Positions 44,125-53,355 are shown, counted from the stretch's first letter. The stretch: DNA of 64,000 nt from CAXSBA01 sp965277105 (GCA_965277105.1 OZ255710.1:682001-746000); one strand, 5' to 3'. Program-made: numbers and translations. The notes: generated by a model from the letters alone, not told the origin.

Positions 44125-46713
44125 ATGAGTTTCCCCTTCCTTTTCCAATTCGCTCTAAAAGAGTTATGGAATTACAAAAAAATAAACTTTTTTATAGTGA
44201 TAAATCTCACTATATCCCTAATCTCATTTATCTTACTCAACTCTTTTAAAGAATCACTTAATACTTACGTTGGTAATAACAGTAAAGCCATCCTAACCGG
44301 CGATCTTTCAATTTACTCTAGGCGAGCTTTTACCGTTCAAGAGCAAGAGGTTATTAATAGCATTGAAAAAAATCAAACGGCTTCTCTTTATCGCTATTTT
44401 TCAATGATTCGAGTAGCCGATAAAAGTCAGCTGATTAATATTTCTATTTTCAATAAAAACTATCCTCTTTATGGGGAAATTGAAACGCAAGATTTTAACG
44501 GGAACGTCATCTCTTTTGCCAGAGTAAAAAAGGAGATGGGCGACAAAAAGATAGCCATTATTAACGAAGACGCTAAACTGTCTTTGGGGATAACTCAGCC
44601 TACTACTATTCGAGTAGGGGAAGACGAGTATCTAATAAAATACTTAGTCACTAAAGACGTTGGTGGTTCGATTAATTTTAATCAAATATCGAGAAAGATC
44701 TATTTAGCTGATGAGCAACACGACCAAACGGTATTCCAAACCAAAGGCAATTTAGTCCGTCGTAATATCTTTATCAAACTACCGGCTGAAACGGATAATT
44801 CTCCGGCCAGTTTAGAGCAAGCCAAAGAAAACTTAACCCAAAAATTTTCTGCTTTAGATCAGGAAATTGCTCCCCCGAGCATTAGAACGCATAGCGAATC
44901 CAGGGGGCAAGTGGGGAATGTTTTAGGGAATGTTGTGAATTATTTAAACTTAATCTCTATCATTGCCTTGTTTTTATCGGGGGTGGGAACTTTCTATTTA
45001 TTTCGTAATTACATCGCTAATAAAATTAAAGAAATTGCCATTATCGAAAGCCTTGGCATGCAGAAAAGAGATTTGTACATCATCAATATTGTCGAATTAT
45101 TCATCATTGCCCTAGTTAGCATTACTTTAAGTTTTTTATTTTCTTTAATGCTCTTTCCATTATTTCCGGTTGTTTTAGGAGGACTACTGCCTAGTGACTT
45201 AAACATTTTCATTAATTTTAAAGCATTGAGTTTTGTTATCTTTATTGCTTTCGTTGCTATTTTATTTTTTTGCTTGCCTATTTTATATTCCTTAAAAAAC
45301 ATAAAACCCATTTACTTAATCAATGAAAATTCTAACGCTTTTAAAACCAGCCGCTTAAGCTTAACCCTTACCTTTATTCCTTCCATTTTATCGTTTTATT
45401 TTTTAAGCATCTATTTAAGTAATTCCTTTTATTTGGGAACCATTTTTAGCTTGTCTTTTTTTGCTATTATCCTATTTATTATTTTGCTGCAAACTATTGC
45501 TCTAGCAGTGCTAGAAAAAAATAATCACCGTTTCCCCTTACTTTTCAATTTAATTGTTAAACAATTTTCTAGTAACAAGGCAGCTATTTCTTTTTACTTT
45601 TTTGCTATTGCCTTATCGGTTTTATTAATTGCAATTGCCCCTCAAATTGAGCATTCATTAAAACAGGAACTTGCTAAACCCAAAAATATTAAACTACCTT
45701 CTTTATTTTTATTCAATATCCAAGATTTTGAGAGAGAAGATTTAATCAAGGCTATTACTAAAAACGGTTATGAACTCGACAACATCACTCCCATGATTTT
45801 TGCTCAACTCACCGAGCATAATGGGGAATCGTTAAAAAAAAACTTAGAGGACGATAGCAATGAAGAAATAGAAGAGCGTAGGAGAAATAATCGTAACCGC
45901 TCGGTTAACCTATCTTATAAAAAAGAGCTTTCCTTATCAGAAGAAATAACAACTGGAAAAAATTTCACTAAAAATTATCAAGAAGGCGATACCATTGAAA
46001 TATCCCTAGAAGAAGGATACGCCCAAGAACAAGGTTACAAAATTGGCGATGAGCTTACCTTTCAATTGATTAATGTCCCCTTTTCCTTTACTGGGGAAGT
46101 GATTAATCTACGCAAGGTTAAATGGAATAGTTTTCAACCTAATTTCTTTATTCTCATTCACCCTCAAGTTCTTAGAGAAATTCCCAAGCAGCTAGTTGCT
46201 TCGATATCGGATGTGAAAAGCGAGGCTAACATTATCTTGCAGAATAAAATTACTGACCAATTCCCCAACGTCTCGATTATCAATGTGGAAAAGGCAATTG
46301 AAGTTATCTTCTCCATTATTGATAGGATGAATCTTCTCGTTCGCTCCATGGTTTTGTTCTGTTTAATTTTAGGATTTTTCATCTTTTTTTCCATTATCAA
46401 CTACGAAGTAAAAACTAAAGAAAAAGAAATCAACCTACTAAAAATTATTAGTAACGGCTTCAGCAAAGTCTATAAAGTAGTTATCCTGCAATATATTATT
46501 CTAGGAGTATTATCCATTGGTGTTGGCCTGATAAGTAGTGTCTTGATCTCCTATTTTTTCACTCGATTTTTTTTTAATATTGACTTTTATTTTTCTTGGC
46601 CATTAATAATCGGATTGTTTTTGTCAATGAACTTTATAGTAGCCATTATAAGTTACTGGGGCTCAAGGAACGTACTTAGGAAAAAGCCTATTTTATTATT
46701 AAAGGCAACATAA
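44125..46713 (+). CDS. ybbP: FtsX-like ABC transporter permease, YbbP type
   Basis: 862 residues. There is an N-terminal helix (about 18-38), a first periplasmic domain, an FtsX-type three-helix block (about 278-395, IIALFLSGVGTFYLFRNYIANKIKEIAIIESLGMQKRD), a further helical block (about 415-505), a second periplasmic domain (about 515-715) and a final FtsX block (about 730-862). Ten membrane helices and two FtsX domains match YbbP rather than LolC/E or MacB. A charged NEEIEERRRNNRNRS insert lies at about 578-592. Works with YbbA and TesA. Confidence 0.92.
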   Translation: MSFPFLFQFALKELWNYKKINFFIVINLTISLISFILLNSFKESLNTYVGNNSKAILTGDLSIYSRRAFTVQEQEVINSIEKNQTASLYRYFSMIRVADKSQLINISIFNKNYPLYGEIETQDFNGNVISFARVKKEMGDKKIAIINEDAKLSLGITQPTTIRVGEDEYLIKYLVTKDVGGSINFNQISRKIYLADEQHDQTVFQTKGNLVRRNIFIKLPAETDNSPASLEQAKENLTQKFSALDQEIAPPSIRTHSESRGQVGNVLGNVVNYLNLISIIALFLSGVGTFYLFRNYIANKIKEIAIIESLGMQKRDLYIINIVELFIIALVSITLSFLFSLMLFPLFPVVLGGLLPSDLNIFINFKALSFVIFIAFVAILFFCLPILYSLKNIKPIYLINENSNAFKTSRLSLTLTFIPSILSFYFLSIYLSNSFYLGTIFSLSFFAIILFIILLQTIALAVLEKNNHRFPLLFNLIVKQFSSNKAAISFYFFAIALSVLLIAIAPQIEHSLKQELAKPKNIKLPSLFLFNIQDFEREDLIKAITKNGYELDNITPMIFAQLTEHNGESLKKNLEDDSNEEIEERRRNNRNRSVNLSYKKELSLSEEITTGKNFTKNYQEGDTIEISLEEGYAQEQGYKIGDELTFQLINVPFSFTGEVINLRKVKWNSFQPNFFILIHPQVLREIPKQLVASISDVKSEANIILQNKITDQFPNVSIINVEKAIEVIFSIIDRMNLLVRSMVLFCLILGFFIFFSIINYEVKTKEKEINLLKIISNGFSKVYKVVILQYIILGVLSIGVGLISSVLISYFFTRFFFNIDFYFSWPLIIGLFLSMNFIVAIISYWGSRNVLRKKPILLLKAT

Positions 46714-46723
46714 ATATTTCACC

Positions 46724-47326
46724 GTGTCTAGGACTATTTTCATTGGTGACGTGCATGGTTGCTTTGATGAATTATCAGAGTTACTAGGCAAGCTTAATGT
46801 TAGTCCTAGTGATCAAGTTTATTTCGTGGGCGATTTAATTAATAAAGGGCCCGAGTCATTAAAAGTTATTTCCTTAGTAAGTGAGCAGAAAAATTTCACC
46901 TCAATTATGGGAAACCACGAGTACGAATTCCTCCAAAATATTGCAGCGAAAGAAGTAAAAATATTTCAAAAAAAAATAGCTAAAAAACATTTAGATTGGT
47001 TAAGAGGTTTAGAAAATTACTTCGTCCACGAAAAGTTCATCATGGTTCACGCTGGTTTTGATCCTCGGATTCCCTTTAAAGAAAATTCTCAGGCCACTTT
47101 TTTAAACATACGAAAAATTAACCAAAACCCCTGGCATGATTATTACTTTGGTGACAAATTAATCATTTATGGGCACTGGGCCAAGCAAGGGCTTATGGTA
47201 AAAAAAAACACCATTGGCTTAGATAGTGGTTGTGTTTATGGTAATTTTTTATCCAGCTATATTTTAGAAGAAGATAAAATCATCCAAGTAAAAGCAAAAA
47301 GAAGTTATTGCCCTATTAAAAAGTAA
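46724..47326 (+). CDS. Calcineurin-type metallophosphoesterase (ApaH/PrpE-like)
   Basis: 200 residues from a GTG start. The five phosphoesterase blocks are visible: GDVHGCFDEL (8-17), FVGDLINKGPES, IMGNHEYEF, MVHAGFDP and IYGHWAKQG. They bind two metals. The length and motifs fit bis(5'-nucleosyl) tetraphosphatase or Ser/Thr phosphatase branches; substrate unproven. It starts 10 bases after ybbP with no visible ribosome site. Confidence 0.9.
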   Translation: MSRTIFIGDVHGCFDELSELLGKLNVSPSDQVYFVGDLINKGPESLKVISLVSEQKNFTSIMGNHEYEFLQNIAAKEVKIFQKKIAKKHLDWLRGLENYFVHEKFIMVHAGFDPRIPFKENSQATFLNIRKINQNPWHDYYFGDKLIIYGHWAKQGLMVKKNTIGLDSGCVYGNFLSSYILEEDKIIQVKAKRSYCPIKK

Positions 47327-47343
47327 TAAAAATGCTTTAATGG

Positions 47344-47349
47344 TATAAT
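47344..47349 (+). promoter_or_regulatory. -10 box of the oxidoreductase gene
   Basis: Perfect TATAAT in TGGTATAATA (extended -10 form), giving a leader of about 24 bases to the ATG at 47380. Confidence 0.5.
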
Positions 47350-47379
47350 ATAAAAAATCTAAAAAGTATATAGAAAAGT

Positions 47380-48387
47380 ATGAAAAATAAAAAAATAAAT
47401 TGGGGAATTATCAGTACTGCATTAATTGCTCGTGAGCATCTTATTCCCGCAATTAACTCCACCGAATCCGGACAGGTAATGGCAGTTGCTTCTAGAGACA
47501 TCAACAAGGCAAGAGATTTTGCTAAGGCAATGAACATCCCGCGTTATTACGGAAGCTATGAAGAACTATTAGCTGATTCAGACATTGACGCGGTTTATAA
47601 TCCACTTCCCAATCATCTCCATATCCCTTGGTCGCTAAAATCAGCAGAAGCCGGCAAGCATATTTTGTGTGAAAAGCCAGTAGCGATCAACCAAGAAGAA
47701 GCTAGTAAACTCGAAACTCTCTCTGATGATTTATTATTTATGGAAGCGTTTATGGTGCGTTTTCATCTTCAATGGAAAAAAACTTTAGAGATTATTAAAA
47801 GTGGAGAGCTAGGTGAAATAAAAGCGGTACAATCGTTTTTCTCGTACTACAACAAGGACCCTCAAAATATTAGGAATATAGCAAACATCGGTGGAGGAGC
47901 CATGTATGATATTGGCTGTTACCCTACAGTGATTAGTAAGTATATTTTTGGAAAAGCCCCCGAGCGGGTGGTTAGCCTCATTGATAACGATCCAGAGTTT
48001 AAAACTGACCGCCTTACTAGTGCCATCTACGATTATGGAAACGGCAAGCAGCTTACTTTTTCGGTAGCCACTCAATTAGTAAAATATCAACGTGTGCATA
48101 TTTTAGGAGACAAAGCAAGGTTAGAAGTGCAGATTCCTTTCAATGCCATTGGTGATGAAGCCATGAAAATTTTCCTTGATGACGGGAGTGATCTTAGAGG
48201 TAGTAATATTAAAACAATTACTATCCCAGCCTGCAATCAATATCGGCTACAATGCGAGGCTTTTAATCAGGCTATTATAGAGAAAAAGCAATTACCTTAT
48301 GGGATTCAAGATGCCATAGAAAATATGAAAATAATTGACGCTGTCTTTCGTTCCCGTGATTCTGCTAAATGGGAAAAAGTCATTTAA
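47380..48387 (+). CDS. Gfo/Idh/MocA family oxidoreductase
   Basis: 335 residues. N-terminal NAD(P)-binding Rossmann domain (1-120) with GIISTALIAREHLIPAI, AVYNPLPNHLH and the catalytic CEKPVAI motif; C-terminal sheet domain (about 125-335) with GGGAMYDIGCYPTVISKYIFG. Family members oxidise or reduce sugars, inositols and related compounds. Substrate not predictable; the pattern is closest to dimeric dihydrodiol or xylose-type dehydrogenases. It has its own promoter and converges on comF. Confidence 0.92.
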   Translation: MKNKKINWGIISTALIAREHLIPAINSTESGQVMAVASRDINKARDFAKAMNIPRYYGSYEELLADSDIDAVYNPLPNHLHIPWSLKSAEAGKHILCEKPVAINQEEASKLETLSDDLLFMEAFMVRFHLQWKKTLEIIKSGELGEIKAVQSFFSYYNKDPQNIRNIANIGGGAMYDIGCYPTVISKYIFGKAPERVVSLIDNDPEFKTDRLTSAIYDYGNGKQLTFSVATQLVKYQRVHILGDKARLEVQIPFNAIGDEAMKIFLDDGSDLRGSNIKTITIPACNQYRLQCEAFNQAIIEKKQLPYGIQDAIENMKIIDAVFRSRDSAKWEKVI

Positions 48388-48426
48388 CTTTTAAAAAACT
48401 ACTAGTCTCTTCTATTTTGCTTATTC

Positions 48427-49161
48427 TTACCTAGTCCACATTGCCCTAAAAAAGGTAAAAGTTGCCACTTTTTCAACTTTCTGATTGTTCTGTAAAATTA
48501 ACCTAGTTATTTCATTTAAAGTTGCTCCTGTGGTAAAAACATCATCAATGATTAAAACTTTTTTATTAGTTAAATAGTTATTATATTTTTTTAAATAAAA
48601 ATATTTACCGCTAATTTCTTCTTCTCGCTTTTTTTTGCTTTTTTGGCGCTGGGCCTCACCATACTTTTTTTTGCGCTTAATACAAAAAAGCGAAGGGATT
48701 TTTAATTTCTTACTAAGTTTATTAGTCAAAGTAGTCACCGGGCAAAACTCCCTGACAAATAACTCTTCTTTTCCTAGCGAAACGGGAATAATATAGTCAA
48801 ACCCTTTAAAATAATCCTGATGAAATTTTTCAGCAAAATAAAACAATATCTTATAGTAACTTTGGTGCTGGCGAAATTTGTAATTTTCTAATAATTCTTT
48901 GGCTTTATTTTGATAAAAAAATAAAGAAATATTTTTATCAAAAAGGAATTCTTCTTTTCGATTAGCACAGTTAGGACAAGCCCCATTAGGATCTAACAGC
49001 TGGTAACATTTTAAACATTTTTTTTGATTATTTTTTTGTTCTTGTTGCTTAATTTTCGTAACGCACTTCAAGCAAACGCGAGCAAAATCATTTTTCCGAA
49101 GAGAATTTTCACAAAAATCACAATTAGAAGGGAATAAAACATGGATGATGGTTGATAACAA
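48427..49161 (-). CDS. comF: ComF family protein (phosphoribosyltransferase-like)
   Basis: 244 residues. An N-terminal zinc-ribbon region has the Cys pairs CDFC, CLKC, CLKC and CPNC. The C-terminal PRT domain has VLIIDDVFTTGATLNE (about 205-220), the PRPP-binding loop, preceded by KKKYGEAQRQKSKKKRE. ComF assists natural transformation in DNA-uptake-competent bacteria. It is the last gene of a minus-strand group starting at fliS. Confidence 0.92.
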   Translation of the reverse strand: MLSTIIHVLFPSNCDFCENSLRKNDFARVCLKCVTKIKQQEQKNNQKKCLKCYQLLDPNGACPNCANRKEEFLFDKNISLFFYQNKAKELLENYKFRQHQSYYKILFYFAEKFHQDYFKGFDYIIPVSLGKEELFVREFCPVTTLTNKLSKKLKIPSLFCIKRKKKYGEAQRQKSKKKREEEISGKYFYLKKYNNYLTNKKVLIIDDVFTTGATLNEITRLILQNNQKVEKVATFTFFRAMWTR

Positions 49162-49197
49162 AATTAATTATCTCCAGCTTACCATCAAATGATTTTT

Positions 49198-49437
49198 TTA
49201 ATGAAAAAGTAAGTGTCGGTAACTTTTAAGGAAATTGGTTTTTTTAGCTAACTGCTCTTGGTGGGACGCTACTTGTTGTTTAATCTCAAGCCAGTCCTGC
49301 CGAGTAAATTGAGCTTGATAAATAAGGATATTTTTTTTTAAGGCAAAAACTAACTTTCCCCAATCAGTAAAATTATTAGCGTCTATTCTCTGTTTTTTTT
49401 CTTGAAAGATTTTTTTTATTGGGCAAGGGATAGCCAT
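49198..49437 (-). CDS. Small protein downstream of fliS, possibly a FliT-like chaperone
   Basis: 79 residues, mostly helical and charged (FQEKKQRIDANNF, ALKKNILIYQAQF, LEIKQQVASHQEQLAKKTNFLK). Not recognised by sequence. It begins 11 bases after the fliS stop and ends 36 bases before comF on the same strand. In many genomes a small helical export chaperone (FliT) follows fliS, so that role is possible; no FliT motif is strong enough to confirm it. Confidence 0.5.
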   Translation of the reverse strand: MAIPCPIKKIFQEKKQRIDANNFTDWGKLVFALKKNILIYQAQFTRQDWLEIKQQVASHQEQLAKKTNFLKSYRHLLFH

Positions 49438-49448
49438 TTATCGAAAAA

Positions 49449-49877
49449 TCAACCGCTTATCGAAAACCCTTTGAGAGGGTTAGTTCCGTTATTTTTTTTA
49501 TTTTGACTTTCTAATTGGTTCCAAGCACTAAGTAGATCTTGGAGAATTTTTTTAGCCTCTCGTAAGGTTTTTTTTTCTTTTTTTAAATTAGCTTCTTTAA
49601 TTTTTTCTAAGCAAAAGTCATAAAGGGCGTTAAGGTTATCGGCAATTTTTCCTCCTTTATTAAAGTCCAAGGAAATTCGAAGCTCAGTTATAATGTCAAT
49701 GCTCTTATTAAGATAATTAGTTGCTTTATCATAGCTTTTAAAGTCATCCAAGTATTCTTCTGCGTTATCTAAATTTTTAATAGCCGCTTCGTACAAAAGC
49801 ACCACTATTTTTAGAGGATTAGCAGTATTGACGTTATTTTTTTTGTATAAATCTTTATTTAGATCGTTAGAAAACAT
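49449..49877 (-). CDS. fliS: Flagellin export chaperone FliS
   Basis: 142 residues, normal length for FliS. NPLKIVVLLYEAAIKNLDNAEEYL (about 20-43) is the conserved first helix of the four-helix bundle, and DLLSAWNQLE near 121-130 the last. FliS binds the flagellin C-terminus and prevents early polymerisation. Flagellin and FliD are not in the window. A minus-strand -10 box (TATAAT, plus-strand 49940-49945) lies about 62 bases before the ATG. Confidence 0.9.
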   Translation of the reverse strand: MFSNDLNKDLYKKNNVNTANPLKIVVLLYEAAIKNLDNAEEYLDDFKSYDKATNYLNKSIDIITELRISLDFNKGGKIADNLNALYDFCLEKIKEANLKKEKKTLREAKKILQDLLSAWNQLESQNKKNNGTNPLKGFSISG

Positions 49878-50217
49878 TTTTATTATAATAAATTTATCGG
49901 CTGATTAGAATTTTTTTTTATATTTTATCTTATTTCTATATTATATCACATTATCAGAGTAAAAATTTAAGATTAACTTCTCATGATAATTTTCTTCTTA
50001 AGAAATAATTTTTTTTAAAAAAAATAAAAAATAAAGTTTATTTTTATAAGTATGTTATAATTTCTTTAACTATTTGTTGGATAGGATTTTATTTTATTTT
50101 TTTTGAAAAACGTTCAATTCTCTTAAATCATTTTATTTCTCGATTAAATTTAATAATTTAAATAACGTATTAATGTTTTTTATAAACAGCAAATAGATTT
50201 TATTTTAGGATAACTTT
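49878..50217. other. 340-base divergent intergenic region between fliS and the RRM gene
   Basis: The region is over 80 percent A/T by eye and contains the fliS -10 box on one strand and an extended -10 box (TGTTATAAT, 50053-50061) on the other. The RRM message would have an untranslated leader of about 150 bases, unusually long for this window, whose other leaders are about 0-60 bases. No stable GC hairpin, tRNA or small gene was seen. Confidence 0.5.
49940..49945 (-). promoter_or_regulatory. -10 box of fliS
   Basis: TATAAT on the minus strand, about 62 bases upstream of the fliS ATG. It does not look like a sigma-28 flagellar promoter (no GCCGATAA-type box was seen). Confidence 0.4.
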
Positions 50218-50463
50218 ATGAATATATATGTAGGAAATCTTAGCTACGACGCTACGGAAAATGATTTAAAAGAATTATTTTCTCCTTTTGGGAATGTTTT
50301 GGATGCTAAAGTCATCATGAACAAAAACACTAACCAATCAAAAGGGTTTGGTTTCGTTACTCTAGATAACAATACTAGTGGCCAGGAAGCCATTGATAAA
50401 CTCAATGAAACCGAATGGCAAGGAAGAAAAATAAGAGTAAACCAAGCTAAAGAACAAAGTTAA
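50218..50463 (+). CDS. RRM-domain RNA-binding protein
   Basis: 81 residues: a single RNA recognition motif. RNP2 is IYVGNL (3-8) and RNP1 is KGFGFVTL (42-49), both with the aromatic residues that stack on RNA. Small single-RRM proteins of this kind occur in cyanobacteria, spirochaetes and some proteobacteria and are often cold-induced. A good GGATAA ribosome site precedes the ATG. The long upstream leader could allow self-regulation. fba starts 20 bases after it. Confidence 0.92.
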   Translation: MNIYVGNLSYDATENDLKELFSPFGNVLDAKVIMNKNTNQSKGFGFVTLDNNTSGQEAIDKLNETEWQGRKIRVNQAKEQS

Positions 50464-50483
50464 TAAATTTAAAAAATATAATT

Positions 50484-51509
50484 ATGCCAGTTGCTAACTT
50501 CGACCGCTACCAAGAAATGCTTGCTAATGCCAAAGCTAAAAAGTATGCTTACCCAGCTATTAATATCTTTAATCTAACAAGTATTAATGCCGCTTTATCA
50601 GCTTTCGCTGAAAAAAAATCCGATGGGATTTTGCAGGTCTCTTTTGGAGCAGCTGAGTTTGCTTCTGGATTAGATTTAAAAGATATTTACTTAGGCTCAC
50701 TAGCCTTAGCTAATTACATCCACAGCGTAGCTGATCGCTACCCCATTTACGTAGCTCTTCATACCGATCACTGCGTTTTTGAGCGTTTGGATAGTTTTGT
50801 TTATCCCTTAATTGAAGAGACGAAAAGAAGAAAGTCTAATAACTTACCCAATTTATTTGGTTCGCATATGTTTGATGGTTCAACGGTTTCTTTGAAAGAA
50901 AATTTAAAGACATCTAAAAAGTTATTAGACATTTGCGCTGAATTAGGGATTATTTTAGAAATAGAAACTGGAGTAGTGGGAGGAGAAGAAGACGGGGTAG
51001 CAGCTGAAAAAGACGCCCAACTTTACTCTACTCCAGAAGATATGCTAGCGGTGTATGAGCAGTTAGGTAATTATCAAAATGGGCTCTACATGCTAGCGGC
51101 TACTTTTGGAAATGTCCATGGGGTCTATAAACCCGGTGCGGTAAAACTTAAACCCAGTATTCTAGCTGATGGGCAGAAAATCATTAAAGATCAATTTAAT
51201 CACGATAATTTTTTCAATTACGTTTTTCATGGTGGTTCTGGCTCTACTTTAGAAGAAATTCGCGAAACGATTAATTATGGAGTGGTTAAAATGAACATTG
51301 ACACTGATAACCAGTATGCTTTCACTAGAAGCGTCGCTGATCATTTTTTTAAAAACTATGATGGGATTTTAAAAGTAGATGGAGATGTAGGTAGAAAAAA
51401 AAGCTATGACCCTCGAGGCTATCTCAAACTAGCAGAAAAAAGCATGAAAGCTAGAGTAATGGAAGGCTGTGACAATCTACTATCTACAGGCAAAACCGTC
51501 TATAAATAA
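50484..51509 (+). CDS. fba: Class II fructose-bisphosphate aldolase
   Basis: 341 residues. It interconverts fructose-1,6-bisphosphate with DHAP and glyceraldehyde-3-phosphate. ALHTDHC (about 92-98) carries the catalytic Asp and a Zn-binding His; GSHMFDGSTVSLKENL, ETGVVGGEEDGV, FGNVHGVYKPG and VFHGGSGST complete the class IIA set. The size and motifs match E. coli FbaA. Probably co-transcribed with the RRM gene. Confidence 0.95.
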   Translation: MPVANFDRYQEMLANAKAKKYAYPAINIFNLTSINAALSAFAEKKSDGILQVSFGAAEFASGLDLKDIYLGSLALANYIHSVADRYPIYVALHTDHCVFERLDSFVYPLIEETKRRKSNNLPNLFGSHMFDGSTVSLKENLKTSKKLLDICAELGIILEIETGVVGGEEDGVAAEKDAQLYSTPEDMLAVYEQLGNYQNGLYMLAATFGNVHGVYKPGAVKLKPSILADGQKIIKDQFNHDNFFNYVFHGGSGSTLEEIRETINYGVVKMNIDTDNQYAFTRSVADHFFKNYDGILKVDGDVGRKKSYDPRGYLKLAEKSMKARVMEGCDNLLSTGKTVYK

Positions 51510-51516
51510 TTTTTTT

Positions 51517-51927
51517 ATGCTAAAAAAAATCATTCCGATTTTTTTTTTATTTTTCCTGATTTTTTCTTGCACTATTAGTAAGAATTTTGAGCGTCCCCAA
51601 AAAAAAGCTATTAGAGGTTCTATTCTTTACTATTCTTTGGTAGCCCAAAGACATTATGATAACAGAGATTATGAAAAATCTATTTATAACTACCAAAAAA
51701 TTATCGATAAATTCTCGGAGCAAAAAGACATCCGCATAGAAGACTTTGCTTGGACTTATTACGAAATTGGTTTTAATTATTTTAAGTTAAAAGACTATGA
51801 TAAGGCTCTAGAGAATTTTGAAATAGTATTAAGTGATTATTCTAATGTCCTATCAGCTACTATTTTAAGTAGGCAAAGGATTAACGATATCAATAAAATT
51901 TACCAAAGACCCAATGATGAATTGTAA
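51517..51927 (+). CDS. Lipoprotein with TPR repeats
   Basis: 136 residues from ATG at 51517, chosen because it begins a proper lipoprotein signal ending in FLIFSC; an upstream in-frame start would lie inside fba. TPR-like helices are seen: AQRHYDNRDYEKSIYNYQKIIDKF and IGFNYFKLKDYDKALENFEIVLSDY. Probably an outer-membrane or periplasmic lipoprotein; BamD-like in style but only two or three repeats long. It ends directly before the next gene's ATG. Confidence 0.8.
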   Translation: MLKKIIPIFFLFFLIFSCTISKNFERPQKKAIRGSILYYSLVAQRHYDNRDYEKSIYNYQKIIDKFSEQKDIRIEDFAWTYYEIGFNYFKLKDYDKALENFEIVLSDYSNVLSATILSRQRINDINKIYQRPNDEL

Positions 51928-52557
51928 ATGTCTAGAGAAAATATCCTGCATTTTACCTCAACTTTTATTTTACTTTTATTAACTCCCTTTATCATTTATT
52001 ATTCCAACATTTTATTAAAAGAAATAGATTTTAATTTAGATAAATTAAAGTATGTTTTTTTTGGGTTTGCTTTAGCCTTAATCTTACTTTCGATATCTTC
52101 TTTCCTTCAGTGGTTGTACATTTTTTTTCATGAACTTTCTCATGCTTTTTTAGCCATTATTTTTAGAGCAAGAGTCATTGACTTCAAAGTGCATAAGGAT
52201 AGCGGTTTCATTAAATCCAGTAAAGAAAATATTTTTATTCGACTAGCTCCTTATATTTTTCCTCTCTCCTGCTATATGTTGCTTTTCCTTCATTTTTTAA
52301 TCTTGCTTTATATTCGTTACTACTCGGGCGAAGTTAAGGAGTTTTATTTTTCTTATTTTTTGATAACTTTTTTTTACACTTTCACAACGTTTTATAATGT
52401 TAAATTAATTTTTCGAGAAACTTCTGATATCGATAGGAACAGGCTGCTTTTATCCTTTACTCTGATTATTAACTTTTATTTTTTCTTTAGCGTTCTCTTG
52501 TTTTATCTACTTTTTAACAGCTCTTTTTTTATTAAAAACTATTTTCTTATTAGCTAA
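51928..52557 (+). CDS. M50-like integral membrane metalloprotease candidate
   Basis: 209 residues, about six membrane helices. FFHELSHAFLA (about 69-79) places an HExxH zinc motif inside or beside a helix, as in site-2 proteases of the M50 family, followed by FRARVIDFKVHKDSGF, the usual short strand region. The second metal ligand motif (NxxPxxxxDG) was not found; the RLAPYIFPLSCYML segment could stand in its place, as in the DUF3267/M50-like small proteins. Activity is therefore uncertain. Starts right after the lipoprotein gene, no gap. Confidence 0.7.
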   Translation: MSRENILHFTSTFILLLLTPFIIYYSNILLKEIDFNLDKLKYVFFGFALALILLSISSFLQWLYIFFHELSHAFLAIIFRARVIDFKVHKDSGFIKSSKENIFIRLAPYIFPLSCYMLLFLHFLILLYIRYYSGEVKEFYFSYFLITFFYTFTTFYNVKLIFRETSDIDRNRLLLSFTLIINFYFFFSVLLFYLLFNSSFFIKNYFLIS

Positions 52558-52593
52558 GAAAAAACTAAATTCATAACCCACTAAGATTTATAG

Positions 52594-52599
52594 TATAAT
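52594..52599 (+). promoter_or_regulatory. -10 box of the racemase gene
   Basis: Perfect TATAAT in TTTATAGTATAATTTC, followed by an AAAGGAAAA ribosome site before the ATG at 52627. Confidence 0.5.
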
Positions 52600-52626
52600 T
52601 TCTTTTTGTTTAAAGGAAAAATAAAA

Positions 52627-53322
52627 ATGAAAACAATTGGTTTATTAGGAGGAATGAGTTGGGAATCCACTATCCTTTATTATGAAAAAATTAACCAAGG
52701 GATTAAAAAAAAATTAGGTGGGCTCCACTCCGCTAAATTAATGCTTATGAGTTATGACTTTGCCGAAATCGCTCATTTACAAAAAACCAATAACTGGGAA
52801 AAACTCACCAATACTTTTCTCTCATCCACCAAAAACCTAGAAGCAGGGAAATGCGAAGCCCTAGCTATCTGCACCAATACCATGCATAAATTAGTCCCGG
52901 CTTTAGAAAACAAAATCAATATTCCCATTATTCATATAGCAGATGCTTTAGGAGAACTCCTTAGAAAAAGAAATATTAAAACCATAGGCCTATTAGCCAC
53001 TAGTTACTCACTACGAGAGGATTTTTACAAAAAAAGGCTAGAGAAAAATTTTGGCATTACTCCTTTAATTCCTGAGGAAAAAGATATCGATGAGGTCCAT
53101 TCCATTATCTTCGATGAGCTTTGCCAAGGTAAAGTACTTCCTAGTTCTAAGCAAAAATATTTAGAAGTCATTGCCTCTCTTCAAAAACAAGGAGCAGAAG
53201 GAATAGCCTTAGCTTGCACGGAAATAGGGTTACTGATAAAAGAAAAAGACGTTCCCCTACCCGTTTTTGATACCACAGAAATTCACTGTGAAAAGATTGT
53301 TGATTTTTGTTTAAGTTCTTAG
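52627..53322 (+). CDS. Aspartate/glutamate racemase family protein
   Basis: 231 residues. ATG at 52627 is preferred over an in-frame TTG at 52606 because the ribosome site lies between them. Both catalytic cysteines are present: AICTNTMHK (about 77-85) and ALACTEIGLL (about 196-205). IGLLGGMSWESTILYYEKIN is the aspartate racemase opening. The family supplies D-Asp or D-Glu, or racemises other amino acids. Could serve the wall pathway but no direct link is visible. Confidence 0.92.
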   Translation: MKTIGLLGGMSWESTILYYEKINQGIKKKLGGLHSAKLMLMSYDFAEIAHLQKTNNWEKLTNTFLSSTKNLEAGKCEALAICTNTMHKLVPALENKINIPIIHIADALGELLRKRNIKTIGLLATSYSLREDFYKKRLEKNFGITPLIPEEKDIDEVHSIIFDELCQGKVLPSSKQKYLEVIASLQKQGAEGIALACTEIGLLIKEKDVPLPVFDTTEIHCEKIVDFCLSS

Positions 53323-53355
53323 TTTTAAGTTAAAGTCGAACGAAAAAGACGATAA

